Source of the DNA: Raphanus sativus
Taxonomy: Eukaryota; Streptophyta; Magnoliopsida; Brassicales; Brassicaceae
Direction: 5' to 3'
NCBI RefSeq assembly: GCF_000801105.2
Contig: NC_079516.1
Span: forward strand, 1,550,001-1,614,000
DNA length: 64,000 bases
Shown here: piece by piece, positions 1 through 9,429 of the stretch
How positions within the stretch are numbered: position 1 is the first letter of the stretch
Layout: every line of letters begins with the position of its first letter
Position numbers and translations under genes: made by a program
Notes under the pieces: generated by a model
Told to the model about the DNA's origin: nothing
What the model saw: only the letters and a program-made list of their open reading frames with translations
Database searches by the model: none

Positions 1-608
1 TAATTTTTAAAGAGTGTGTATTTAAAATATTTTTGCATTTAAATCAGTATTTTTAAATTCAACCCGATTGTGATTATACCGGTTAATCCGGAGATCTGAC
101 AATTTAATTTATGTTTTTAAAATATTCATATTAAAAAATCACTAAAACCCGAGACTAACCGATTCAACTGATGGATGACCGATATGTAATCTAATTAGAT
201 TTAAATTGTAATAGTTTCATAATTTGTAATCTTATAATCGAAATTTTAAAGTTCACTATTTTGCAATTTATGAAATTATGACGTTTCTACAAAATTTTAA
301 AGAGAAAATGATAGATATAAAATAACTAAGATTAATTATTGTATTATTTGGAAACATTGATAGTAGTATAAAAATATATTGTTTGGAAACATTGATAGTA
401 CTATAAAGAAATAAGTATATTGTTTGGAAACATTGATAGTAGTATAAAGAAATAAGTATATTGTTTGGAAACATGGATAGTAATATAAAGAAATGAACAT
501 TAGTGATTTAATGTATGTTTAACTATAAAGTATAAAGGTGTATTTAATTTAAAAACTTACAAAATAAATGTTAGGTCCAAAAGAATGTTTCTGTTTTAAT
601 AAGATAGA
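1..608 (-). mobile_element. Non-autonomous Helitron-like element, 5' terminal part (cut by window edge)
   Basis: Read on the minus strand, the element begins TCTATCTTATTAAAACAG at 608, a typical plant Helitron 5' end, and is preceded by A and the host sequence TGAGAAC on the plus side. The body (CAACCCGA... ACCGGTTAAT) is closely matched at about 32510-33080, where a related copy also keeps its 3' hairpin and CTAG end. The 3' end of this copy, roughly 75 bp, lies outside the window. There is no coding capacity; small ORFs here come from the internal repeat. The corresponding site in block B (46339/46340) lacks the element, so it inserted after the two blocks separated, or was lost cleanly from B. 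Confidence 0.7.
346..495. repeat. Tandem repeat, 41-bp period, about 3.5 copies
   Basis: The unit carries TTGGAAACATTGATAGTA followed by a TATAAAGAAATAAGTATATTG tract and recurs at about 348, 382, 423 and 464. The related element at 32.9 kb has three degenerate units of the same kind, so the array belongs to the Helitron-like family rather than to this locus. Confidence 0.7.
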
Positions 609-783
609 TGAGAACAATAGTCTGATCTGAGACGTTGCATCAATAATATCATACTCTTGGGAGACAAGAAACTACTCTGAATCAGATTGTCATCCAACAA
701 CATAAGAAACAAGACAATACATTAAATAAAAAACTACAACAACCTGCTTACTTAACACAAGATTTTTTTACTACCCTTGCTTC

Positions 784-2610
784 TTATGGTTGCAAGCATT
801 GCTTTCTTAGTCCTCCGAGCTTCTTCTGGTTTTCTGGTAACCAAGGCTTGAAAGAACCAGCACGAGTAACATTCTTCAAGTAAAAGAAAAATCCACGCAG
901 CAGCTTCAGTCTCGCCTTATCATCACCATCCACACGTCTGTATTCTTGATCGAAATCAAACACCTTCTCGAGATAGGAAGGTCCCAGGTCAGGAGTCTCG
1001 TAGTTGCGTACTCTTCCCTTTCTCAGTTCTCTATATCTACTCACTCCTTTTTTCTCTGACACATCACCAGAGAGCCTCAACAACTCTCTTTTATCATACG
1101 GTTTCTCCAGAAGATCCATTAGCTCTTTCGTAAACAGACAGTTTCTACTCTCATCCTCTTCTGTAATATCTTTCTCGAGATCGATCACGGTCTTGCTCTT
1201 GGACACCACAAAAGGTGTACTTCCTCCACACGAGAAGGGAGAATCACTGACCATAATCATATCATCATCATCATCAGAACAAGACTCAATATCCTTTTCA
1301 CTGGCCATTGTGGGAGTTGGACCAGGCACTGTTGTTGAGTCTTTAAGAGAGTCTACAAGCCATGTGAGGTAGCTCATGTAATCTTTATCCGCTACACTCT
1401 TCTTCCTTGACCCTACAGGTACTCCTTTGTTGCTTTGGGTCACTGGAACAGTCTCGGCTACATCCTTAGGTTCTGTAACAGCCCTTGAAGTCCCTGTTGC
1501 CTTTGACTCTGACATCTTCTTAGCTTTGATGTCTCTTTGGGTGGTGGTTTCTTGAGCTCTAACAAGCGGAACATCCCTTAAAGTGTCAACCTTTGTTGTT
1601 GACTCTGACACTTTTCTAGCTTTGTTGTCTCGTTGGATGACTTCTTTGGCTCTAACATTGCGTAAAGTGTTAACCTTTGTTGACTCTGACATCTTCTTAG
1701 CTATGTTGTCTCGTCGGATGGTGTCTTGAGCTCTAACCAACGGAACATCCGTTAAAGTGTTAACCTTTGTTGACTCTTCTGACACTTTCCTAGCTTTGTA
1801 GTCTCCTTGGATGGTTTCTTGAGCTCTAACCAACGGAACATTCCTTAAAGTGTTAGTCTTTGTTGACTCTTCTGACACTTTCTTAGCTTCGTTGTCTCGC
1901 TGGATGGCTCTAACCAACGGAACATCCCTTAAAGTGTCAACCTTTGTTGACTCTGACATCTTATTAGCTATGTTGTTGTCTCGTTGGATGGTTTCTTGAG
2001 CTCTTACCAAAGCAACATTCCTTAAAGTGTTAACCTTTGTTGACTCCGACACTTTGCTTGCTGTTTTGTCTCGTTGGATGGTTTCTTGAGCTCTAACCAA
2101 CGGAACATCCCTTAAAGTGTTAACCTTTGTTGACTCTTCTGACACTTTCCTAGCTGTGTTGTCTCGTTTGATGGCTCTAACCAACGGAACATCCCTTGAA
2201 GTGTTATTAACCTTTGTTGACTCTGACATTTTCCTAGCTTTGTTGTTGTCTCCTTGGACGTTAACTTGGTTCCCTGAAACCCTAGCAGACTCTAACTCAG
2301 CCATCTTCCTCTTTCTTCGTTCAGCAGCTCTGTTGTCTCGTTGAATGCTTTCTCGGATTGTAGTTTCCCTCTTTCTCTTTTGAGAAACTCTGCTCTTGAT
2401 TGGTGGTTTCTTCTTCTCAGTACCACCACCACCACCAAGCTTTGAATCACCACTAGAAAACTCGAAACCAAGATTACGAGTTTCAGACTCTCCGTTGTCA
2501 TCATCAAAGGGAGGGAGAAAAGTGTTGTCTCCTCTAAGACGATGATCGAAGAAGAGCTTGTACTCATCATCGACCAATATAAACCGTTTGCATACACCGT
2601 CATTATCCAT
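784..2610 (-). CDS. Uncharacterised nuclear-type protein with nine ~29-aa tandem repeats (copy A)
   Basis: Single-exon reading frame of 608 codons starting at the ATG at 2610. I do not recognise the family. Seen in the sequence: a conserved N-terminus (about residues 1-35), a basic cluster with KKKPPIKSR and QKRKRE near residues 68-85 that looks like a nuclear localisation signal, then nine tandem units (about residues 120-390) built around RDNxAxKxSESTKVNTLRDV and PLVRAQETIQ, an acidic stretch with SCSDDDDD, and a lysine/arginine-rich C-terminal domain (about 470-608) that is the part best conserved with copy B. A likely 5' UTR intron (2621-2736) has GTATGT and GCAG borders. Copy B at 46515-47999 has only five repeat units. 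The protein is hydrophilic, with no signal peptide or membrane segment. A chromatin or RNA role would be a guess. Confidence 0.75.
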   Translation of the reverse strand: MDNDGVCKRFILVDDEYKLFFDHRLRGDNTFLPPFDDDNGESETRNLGFEFSSGDSKLGGGGGTEKKKPPIKSRVSQKRKRETTIRESIQRDNRAAERRKRKMAELESARVSGNQVNVQGDNNKARKMSESTKVNNTSRDVPLVRAIKRDNTARKVSEESTKVNTLRDVPLVRAQETIQRDKTASKVSESTKVNTLRNVALVRAQETIQRDNNIANKMSESTKVDTLRDVPLVRAIQRDNEAKKVSEESTKTNTLRNVPLVRAQETIQGDYKARKVSEESTKVNTLTDVPLVRAQDTIRRDNIAKKMSESTKVNTLRNVRAKEVIQRDNKARKVSESTTKVDTLRDVPLVRAQETTTQRDIKAKKMSESKATGTSRAVTEPKDVAETVPVTQSNKGVPVGSRKKSVADKDYMSYLTWLVDSLKDSTTVPGPTPTMASEKDIESCSDDDDDMIMVSDSPFSCGGSTPFVVSKSKTVIDLEKDITEEDESRNCLFTKELMDLLEKPYDKRELLRLSGDVSEKKGVSRYRELRKGRVRNYETPDLGPSYLEKVFDFDQEYRRVDGDDKARLKLLRGFFFYLKNVTRAGSFKPWLPENQKKLGGLRKQCLQP

Positions 2611-2827
2611 AGCTGAGAATCTGCGTTAGCAAATATAAGATCAGAGAGAAGAAAACAACTCTAAAAAGATCAAAACGTTTGTCAAAAGTGAAGGAATAAA
2701 AAGGATGAGAGAAAATGTAGAATCAGACATACATACCGTTTGATGCAGAGTCTGCTTTGTGAATACAAAACCAAAGAAAGTTTCCAAAAGAGAGGAGCAA
2801 TCAGGAAAAAAGGGAACTAATGATATG

Positions 2828-2836
2828 TTAGGGTTT
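2828..2836 (-). promoter_or_regulatory. Telo-box (AAACCCTAA) upstream of the repeat-protein gene
   Basis: AAACCCTAA on the minus strand, about 90 bp upstream of the inferred 5' UTR donor. Telo-boxes are common near the transcription start of plant genes active in dividing cells. The same motif is present in copy B (48215-48223). Confidence 0.4.
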
Positions 2837-3487
2837 AATTACTTTTGTTTAAATTTTGGAATAATTAAAACGAAATTATGGAGTAAAAGGGAATATGAAG
2901 AGACGAGAGAGAGTAACCACCGTAAATAATTTAAACATTTATCAATAAGAAATTGCAAACTAGAGTAAATTCCAGCCAACTACCATCCTGACTGAAAGAG
3001 AGGTTTCAGAGGTTCCATTAATGGTGTGATTATCATCAATTGATAGATGTAAAATATATGTATTGTTGAGTTGCTATCAAAGTCTGAGTAGCCTGAGTTC
3101 TCTTTAAGAGTACATGTACTAGTCTCTGTTGACCACACACGTTATGTGTGCAAGAAATTGTTATTTGTTCTTTTTTTTTTTTGGAAGACCAGTTATACAC
3201 ACAGAATATTGATGTCCTATTAATTGTTGTTTTGATGATCAGATTTACGAAATCATGCAAATATCATAAAAATGTTTTGGATGATGGTGATGATGGTATT
3301 AACCATTTCCATCATCAAGAAACAAATGCTTCACTAGCTTATCGAGAAGCATTATTATGTTAATAAAGCATTGTGTCTTTAAAAAGAGTTAAAGAATCTG
3401 TGGTACATTTTAACTTACGAGGCAAGATAAAATACTGAGGGGCTAAAAACAAAACCCTTAATAAAAATAAACTCAATACTACTTTCT
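2837..3487. other. Intergenic spacer between p24 gene and repeat-protein gene, block A
   Basis: Holds the 3' flank of the p24 gene and the promoter of the repeat-protein gene. It aligns with 48224-48948 of block B but with many small indels; block B has about 95 bp more near 48739-48838. I see no other gene. Confidence 0.5.
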
Positions 3488-4405
3488 TTAGACACGAGAC
3501 ATGCCGAGTTTGCGTTCAAACAAACGACGCAGAAGATAAACTTGGAGGACACTTGCACCGATCAATGCAAACGACTCGAACAAAGCTTTGTGTACTGCTC
3601 TTTTGCTCATGTTCTCGTTCACTACAATACAACCAACAAAGATCAAAACCATATTAATATCTCGCAAGCCAAAAAAAATAAAAAAACTCATTAGATCTTA
3701 TATAAAAGAGTATTGTTACCAATGGCTTGACGATCGGTCTGAGCCTCTAACCAATGCTGTTCAAACTGAATGTTGTAAAGCGCCTCCTCTAGCTTTGATA
3801 TTTGCTCCATCAAAGGAGTGAAATGCTCTGCAACCAAAAAAAAAACAATCTTCAGCCTAAAAACTCAAATCAACCGGCACAAAACCAAATCCTCACCGTC
3901 CTTTGCGTGCTGATCGTAGTAGGCAAAGTGACCGAGCTGCACATCGAAGTCGATGGTTTCGTGGTAAGGAGACTTGTTAGTGAAACAGAAACGGTAAACC
4001 CCTTTCTTCTGGACAACAAAGTCGTGCTTGGCACTGATCTGCTCCCTGAAGTCATGAACTTGTTCCCCTGTTGGCCCATGTATCTGTTACAAAAAACACC
4101 AAAATAAAAACCCTAATGGCCACAAGATACAAACTCTATAGAGAAAATCATTTTTTTCTATATCAATAATAATACAGAGCTAATAAAAAGGGTTGAGTCA
4201 TATATACCACAAGATCTACACCATCCTCGTTAAAATGCCACTGAGAATCAGACTTGATGACGACGAAAGAGACGTGAAGGGTGTCGCCTTCGTATTCAGC
4301 CTTGTGGGAGAAGCATTCTTCTCTGTCTATCACGAATCTAATCCCTAACGCTGCCTGGAAGCTCAACGCGAGCCCTAATATTAAGATCGTAGCCTTCAAG
4401 CTCAT
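3488..4405 (-). CDS. p24beta2: p24 beta-subfamily cargo receptor (emp24/gp25L/p24), copy A
   Basis: Four coding exons (4405-4208, 4083-3897, 3827-3720, 3621-3488) sum to 627 nt and give 208 aa. The protein has an N-terminal signal peptide (MSLKATILILGLALSF), a GOLD domain with the conserved cysteine pair (EECFSHK and YRFCFTN), a coiled-coil region, one C-terminal membrane segment and a short basic cytosolic tail ending MSRV. p24 proteins are type I membrane proteins that cycle between ER and Golgi in COPI/COPII vesicles and help sort cargo. It corresponds to At3g07680. A 5' UTR intron (4574-4406) ends directly before the ATG. The predicted protein differs from copy B at one obvious residue in the signal peptide (L14 here, W in B). 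Confidence 0.93.
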
Positions 4406-4575
4406 CTGCCAACAGATAACATATTGAATTAAATTCAATTTAAAAAAAACGTAATTCAAATCCTTTTCGAAGCATCACTGATTATACGATAAATCCAAAT
4501 TGAATTGATTCCGGTTTCGATTTTTACGAGGTGATTTGATTTCATTTCAGATAGAGAGAGCAAGAGAGATTTACC

Positions 4576-5059
4576 TTTAAAGGGTGATAGATAGATCGGA
4601 GTAAGAAGAAGGTGGGAGAGAAAGAGCGAGTTCGTTTCAGAATCGGACACGGTGTTATTCTGTTTTGACTGAAACACCCGACAAGCACCATCAACTATAA
4701 ACGGCGTCGTTTTCAGCTATTTGGTCAGCGAGCTCACGTGGCGTGATGTAATTGGTTGTAAGATACCTTTAGACCATTGACATATTACCACGTCACTATA
4801 TACCATATTAACAACTCCATAGACTAAAACGTTTCTTTGGGAGATAAAAAGTATCAAAACGTTTAACATCAAGCTCGATGATATTTAATTATTTATGTAT
4901 TCTATAGACCAAGAAAAAAGTGTAAACATCGACAGAGAGATTGTACAACAGCAATACATACCAAATACATTTTTGCTGGAAAAAGGAGTAAATTATATTT
5001 TGAAGCACAATGCAGCAGCCTACCTTTAATAAAGCAGTTTACTCATTCAACAACAACAC
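4576..5059. other. Spacer with p24 5' UTR/promoter and 3' flank of LSMT-like gene
   Basis: Contains the first non-coding exon of the p24 gene (ending at the GTAAAT donor at 4574), an ACGTGGC G-box-like core near 4736, and the 3' UTR of the methyltransferase gene. The point where blocks A and B change from diverged to identical lies here (last visible mismatch 4716). Confidence 0.5.
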
Positions 5060-8034
5060 TCACTGCTTGAAGAAGTTTCTAATTCCACTAAAAAGGCGTA
5101 GAGCCTTCAGCTCACCGCTTCTTATATCTCTTAGTCTCCTCCTCAGAATCTGAACCCCCCCAAAAAAAAACAGAGTTTACAAAATATCATGGATGTATCC
5201 ACACAAATTTTATGCTAGAAAGTGATTTTCTTACGTATTGAGCACGGTAGAGTATCCTACGCTCGCTGGTGGACAAGTCTACAGCTAGCTGTTTAAGAAA
5301 CGCTTTTCTGTTCAGTTGTTTTGGAGATGTTATGTCCAAATCCATTGATCCACTTTCCTACAATTTATATAATGAGCAAAAAACAAAACCATAAGTTAGA
5401 TGTAGAGAGAGCAAGACATTATATGTTTCTTAATTTTACCTTTAAAAATCTGCTGTACTTTGATATGCTTGTCTCGCATGAGTCTAGTATGAACTGCAGT
5501 GCTTCTTCCTCTAATTCCGGATATTTTAGATCCTTATTTGTTGATGATTTATTCGAAGCAGCTTTCGCCATCTGAAAATGGATAGATATTTAGGAATGAG
5601 ATGGGAAGTCTCTTAAAGAAAAGGTTCATGATGGATTGAGTAAGCCAAACAACCTCTTCAAAGCTGTTAATCATATCTGGCGGGCTCACAACTAGATAAG
5701 CATATGCCATCAGCTCCAACGGCCAACCAGTGATTCTTACGGGGAAGCATTGAGGCCTGCCATGCCAGTGAGCAGTTAGTTGATCAAGAGAAATCTAACT
5801 AAAGCTTGAAAGGGAAAGAGTTTTCTGATTACGTGGATAGTCCGTGTTTCTTTAGAGCATCCAGCTTTTCCTTGTAACACTTGTCATTTTTTCTTAGTGA
5901 CAGTGCCAGCTCTACTGAGTCACTAGGATTGGTTCCTTCTCTGGGTACAAACCCATATGATAGCAGCAGCTCTCCGTTTGATTTGTTCCCATACGATATG
6001 AAAACCTGCACAAAGGTGTCGTGTATTGAAACATATTTAGACATCCACTTTAACTTCAGTGCTCAAGTTTAGCTGAATGTAGACCAAATCCGAACATTTG
6101 AAATGATACAGAAGTGCAATTAGTTCTTGATTTAGTGGAGAATGAATCTATATAGGGTTTGTTTACCTGCTCACCTGGTTGATATGGTCGATCAGCTGTA
6201 AAGACAACTCCTTTTGAAGACTTATCATAATCCAGGTACGTCTCAACCTGTCCAAGTAGAGTTTGAATTTTTACTAACATATTAACTTAACCATTATAAG
6301 AGCTAATTTGGTTAAAAGGATGTGCAGAAGTACCTCACAGTTATGATTAAGCATATCTGCCCATGGAACTAAGGCAAATCTTCCATCCATAGATGGCAAC
6401 CGTACCTGTGTTAGAAAAGTTTTAAGTCTGAATTGACAGAAACAAAAGCATGCAGCACACTCTTTCCTTGAAAGGAAAGAGATATGAAAAATAGCTTTAG
6501 GGTTGTAAGTGGTCATTTTTCTAGACTAAATAGTGCCGTAGACGGCTTTATGGTACAAGCAAGTCATGCAAGGATTAAAGAATAACTGAATGTCTGATGT
6601 TTCAATAAATACAGTTGCATCAACTAAAATGAAGCAGCAAATGGTTGCTTTTGATGAAGTGGTGCTTACCAACCGTGAGAATAGAATTCCGAAAGACCAC
6701 TTAAACGTCTCATCATTGAAAACCTGCAAACCAAAGAATAGCAAACTCGTATACATCTTCACAATAAACTTCAAGATTTATAGAACCAAAACCACTTGCA
6801 AACACACAACAAGTGCACATTGCAAGTTTCAGAAATTAACACCTCCACAAAACAAAACAAAATAAAAAGTCTGACCATGAAGATTTTACTTTAGATTCTA
6901 CAAATGGTTCTTCTTTTATTATATAATAAACTCAACAGGCGTTTGAATGGGAAACAGTAAGCTGTATACTCGTCTCTCAATTGTAGCAAAAAGGCATTAA
7001 CAGTTTACCTCTTTAGGGAAAAGATGAGGGTGTTTGGAAAATATCCTGCTTCTTAAATCTTCATAGCTGGAGAAAAGAAAATGAAAAAGAAAGACATGAG
7101 CGGTGGCTAATGCAGGACACAACCATCAGTCCCCTATCTCCACCCACACACACAACAAGTGGCAGAGAGTGTATCAAGTAGCAAAGCAGAGTTCTACATA
7201 TCACTAGCAGTTGAGAGAAATAAAGAGAATACAAAATCTCACGTTCCAACAACATTAGTGATTCTTTCAATTGCCCGTTCTCGAATCTGTGAAGCTTCCA
7301 AGTACATATCAAGCTCTGTCCGAGTCCTGCAAAACATTACAAAAAGACTCAAGACTAATGCCACATCAACCGGAAATAATATTTTCCAAGTTCACTCACT
7401 TACCAGTATAAAAGCGAGTAAGGTTGTCTGGGAAGAGCAGAGATATAATTAAACCATCTCGAACCCTTCTGAAGACTCGCTTCGCTTATAAGATAAGTAG
7501 CCAGCAAAGGCCAGTCCGGTACATCGTAACGCTTCATCACCTCACCAGCCTCACCATTAGTCCACACCTAAAAAAGAATCTTAAAGGTCATGACTTTATT
7601 ATTGCAAAGTTGAAAGCTTTTTACTTAGTGGGACTTACGGAGTCAGCACTGATGACGAGGGAAGGAGGAACGAAGAGAAGCTTCTCTCCTTTTCTAAGAT
7701 TCTGAGACGCGACGAGCCCTCTCTCTCCGACGTCGACTCTGTCGATGGCCATCTTCTGTGGCGGGAGGCCTGAGTCCGAGAGCCATCTCTGGAGAGAAGT
7801 GGCGTTCTCCACCGAGTCTATCTCGCAGCCCCACGATATGTTGTCCGGGAGATCCTCCGCGGCCCGTTTCGTGGTTGTCTCGCCGGTCGAAACAGAGCAG
7901 TTGATTGTTCCGGGACGGGGTTGTCGTGATGATGCTGGAAAAGAGATGGTTGGAGATGGGGTGCGGAGGTTGCGGAGTGTGGGGGAAGAAGATGGGAGGA
8001 GGGTTGATTGTAGAAAGTTCGAAGCTTTCGCCAT
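5060..8034 (-). CDS. Rubisco LSMT-like SET-domain protein methyltransferase, plastid-targeted (copy A)
   Basis: Twelve exons with GT-AG borders (8034-7639, 7567-7404, 7326-7243, 7066-7009, 6723-6670, 6405-6334, 6247-6167, 6005-5833, 5756-5654, 5571-5440, 5357-5235, 5149-5060) sum to 1,530 nt, giving 509 aa with an intact frame. The N-terminus is serine/proline-rich and lacks acidic residues, as in chloroplast transit peptides. The SET domain runs from about VDVGERGLVASQNLRKGE to LSYGFVPREGTNPSD and includes the NHNCE motif with the conserved Asn-His of SET enzymes. A C-terminal Rubisco LSMT substrate-binding domain follows (PQCFPVRITGWP, FILDSCETSI, LLRRRLRDIR-like end). It matches At3g07670. 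The family trimethylates lysines on stromal proteins such as Rubisco large subunit or FBP aldolase; the substrate of this member is not shown by sequence. I chose the ATG at 8034 because the upstream in-frame codon at 8091 is GTG. Confidence 0.92.
6448..6482. repeat. Perfect 10-bp inverted repeat in LSMT-like intron
   Basis: CTCTTTCCTT and AAGGAAAGAG separated by 2 nt inside intron 5. It can form a tight hairpin; the identical sequence is in copy B. No function is evident. Confidence 0.35.
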
Positions 8035-8533
8035 TGGAGAGAAAGTGAGAAGAGAGAAGAGAGAAGAGAGAAGACGAGTGGCTATGCACACTCTGCTTAG
8101 CGGTAAGATTGTTGAGTATGGTTTGGTTCGGTTTGTTTTGGTTTAGTTTGGGTTTGGGTCGAAGACTCTTAGGGGACAAGTAAACTGACTGTCGATGGAT
8201 GCAACGTGCAGCGAAAGTTTTTTTTATTTATTTATTAAGAGGAAAACCAAACTTGCAATTTTGCTTAAGGTTATAGACCTACTTTTAGATAATTTTTTTT
8301 GTTGTGAATATTAATATTCATTGAATATTTTGCTGTGCAATTTCTTTTTTTCTTTTGAGCAACTTTATATAGGTTAGTACAATTGTTTATCAACTTTTTC
8401 TATAAAGCGGAATGAATTTATTGGAAAACAGTATTAGATAGAATATACCCATTTTCTCTTTAGCAACATAGCTTAAAAATTATCTTTAATAATATGTATG
8501 AACAAATTTGATTTTTTGAGAAAAAAGTTTATA
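8035..8533. other. Promoter/5' flank of LSMT-like gene, block A
   Basis: AT-rich upstream DNA after a purine-rich (GAGAAG)n 5' UTR stretch at 8040-8075. I see no gene. Identical to 53483-53981 in block B wherever I compared. Confidence 0.4.
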
Positions 8534-8673
8534 AAACATTGATTTTTGTAGATAGCATATTTTACTTGATAAAACAGTACTAAACATTAAACCCACTGAT
8601 ATATAAACATTGATTTTTGTAGATAGCATATTTTACTTGATAAAACAGTACTAAACATTAAACCCACTGATAA
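8534..8673. repeat. Tandem duplication, 71-bp period, two copies, ending at the N gap
   Basis: The unit AAACATTGATTTTTGTAGAT...CCCACTGATATAT occurs at 8534-8604 and 8605-8673. The same pair is at 53982-54121 in block B, where the sequence continues into unique DNA. In block A the contig stops here. Confidence 0.85.
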
Positions 8674-8773
8674 NNNNNNNNNNNNNNNNNNNNNNNNNNN
8701 NNNNNNNNNNNNNNNNNNNNNNNNNNNNNNNNNNNNNNNNNNNNNNNNNNNNNNNNNNNNNNNNNNNNNNNNN
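8674..8773. other. Assembly gap (100 N)
   Basis: Exactly 100 undetermined bases, the usual placeholder for a gap of unknown length. It separates block A from the transposon-rich segment. Confidence 0.99.
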
Positions 8774-9385
8774 ATATTTTTAATTCATTTTTTGGATTGG
8801 TGAGATTTACTATTTATTCGAAAGATTTTTGGCTAACTTAATGGTATATATTCGTAGGTTTCTTTTTTTCTGAATAGGAAAAAAAAGATTTGGGTCTTAA
8901 TTAAATTTATCTTATATAACAAATTACTGCTATAAATAATATTTATAAAAACTAATTTGTAACAGTAATATTATTTTTGTTATAAATTAGTATATCATGG
9001 TTTATAGATTCAAAGTATATAGTCGTCTTCATAGTATTGCTAATATTGATAGATGCAAGTTAATGAATACAAATAATATATTGTATTATTAGTAATCTGT
9101 CGTATAGTATTATATGTTAGTAGATGTATTATTAATAATATATTTTATAGTATAATATGCTAGTGGATGTATCTAGCTTATAGTAAAATATATGTAGTAT
9201 AAGGAAACATGCGTAGTGGATAGAATAATGAGGTAAGAAATGGAAAACTATGGTAATGGTTGATATTAATTATTTATAAAAAGCATGTCTAATAATAAGT
9301 AGAATAATATAGCATTAATTACATAAGGTCCAACATTAAAATCCACATAGAAGAAGTTGTAATGTTTCTGTTTTAATAAGATAGA
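8774..9385 (-). mobile_element. Helitron-like element, 5' terminal part, minus strand
   Basis: On the minus strand the element starts TCTATCTTATTAAAACAG at 9385, the same terminus as the element ending at 608, with T following on the plus side (A/T target). The interior is AT-rich with degenerate TAGTAGATGTATTATTAA-type repeats. The 3' end was not found and may lie in the gap. Confidence 0.45.
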
Positions 9386-9429
9386 TTCATATGGAGCGTG
9401 AATTACACAATACACTATATATAGACAAG

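Noticed and set aside
268..474. 68-codon minus-strand frame near the left edge
   Set aside because: It is produced by the 41-bp tandem repeat of the Helitron-like element and is low-complexity.
1004..1372. 122-codon plus-strand frame
   Set aside because: Antisense shadow of the repeat-protein gene; no independent features.
7694..8179. 161-codon minus-strand frame overlapping LSMT-like exon 1
   Set aside because: Alternative frame of the same exon; the splice-compatible, conserved frame is the one starting at 8034.
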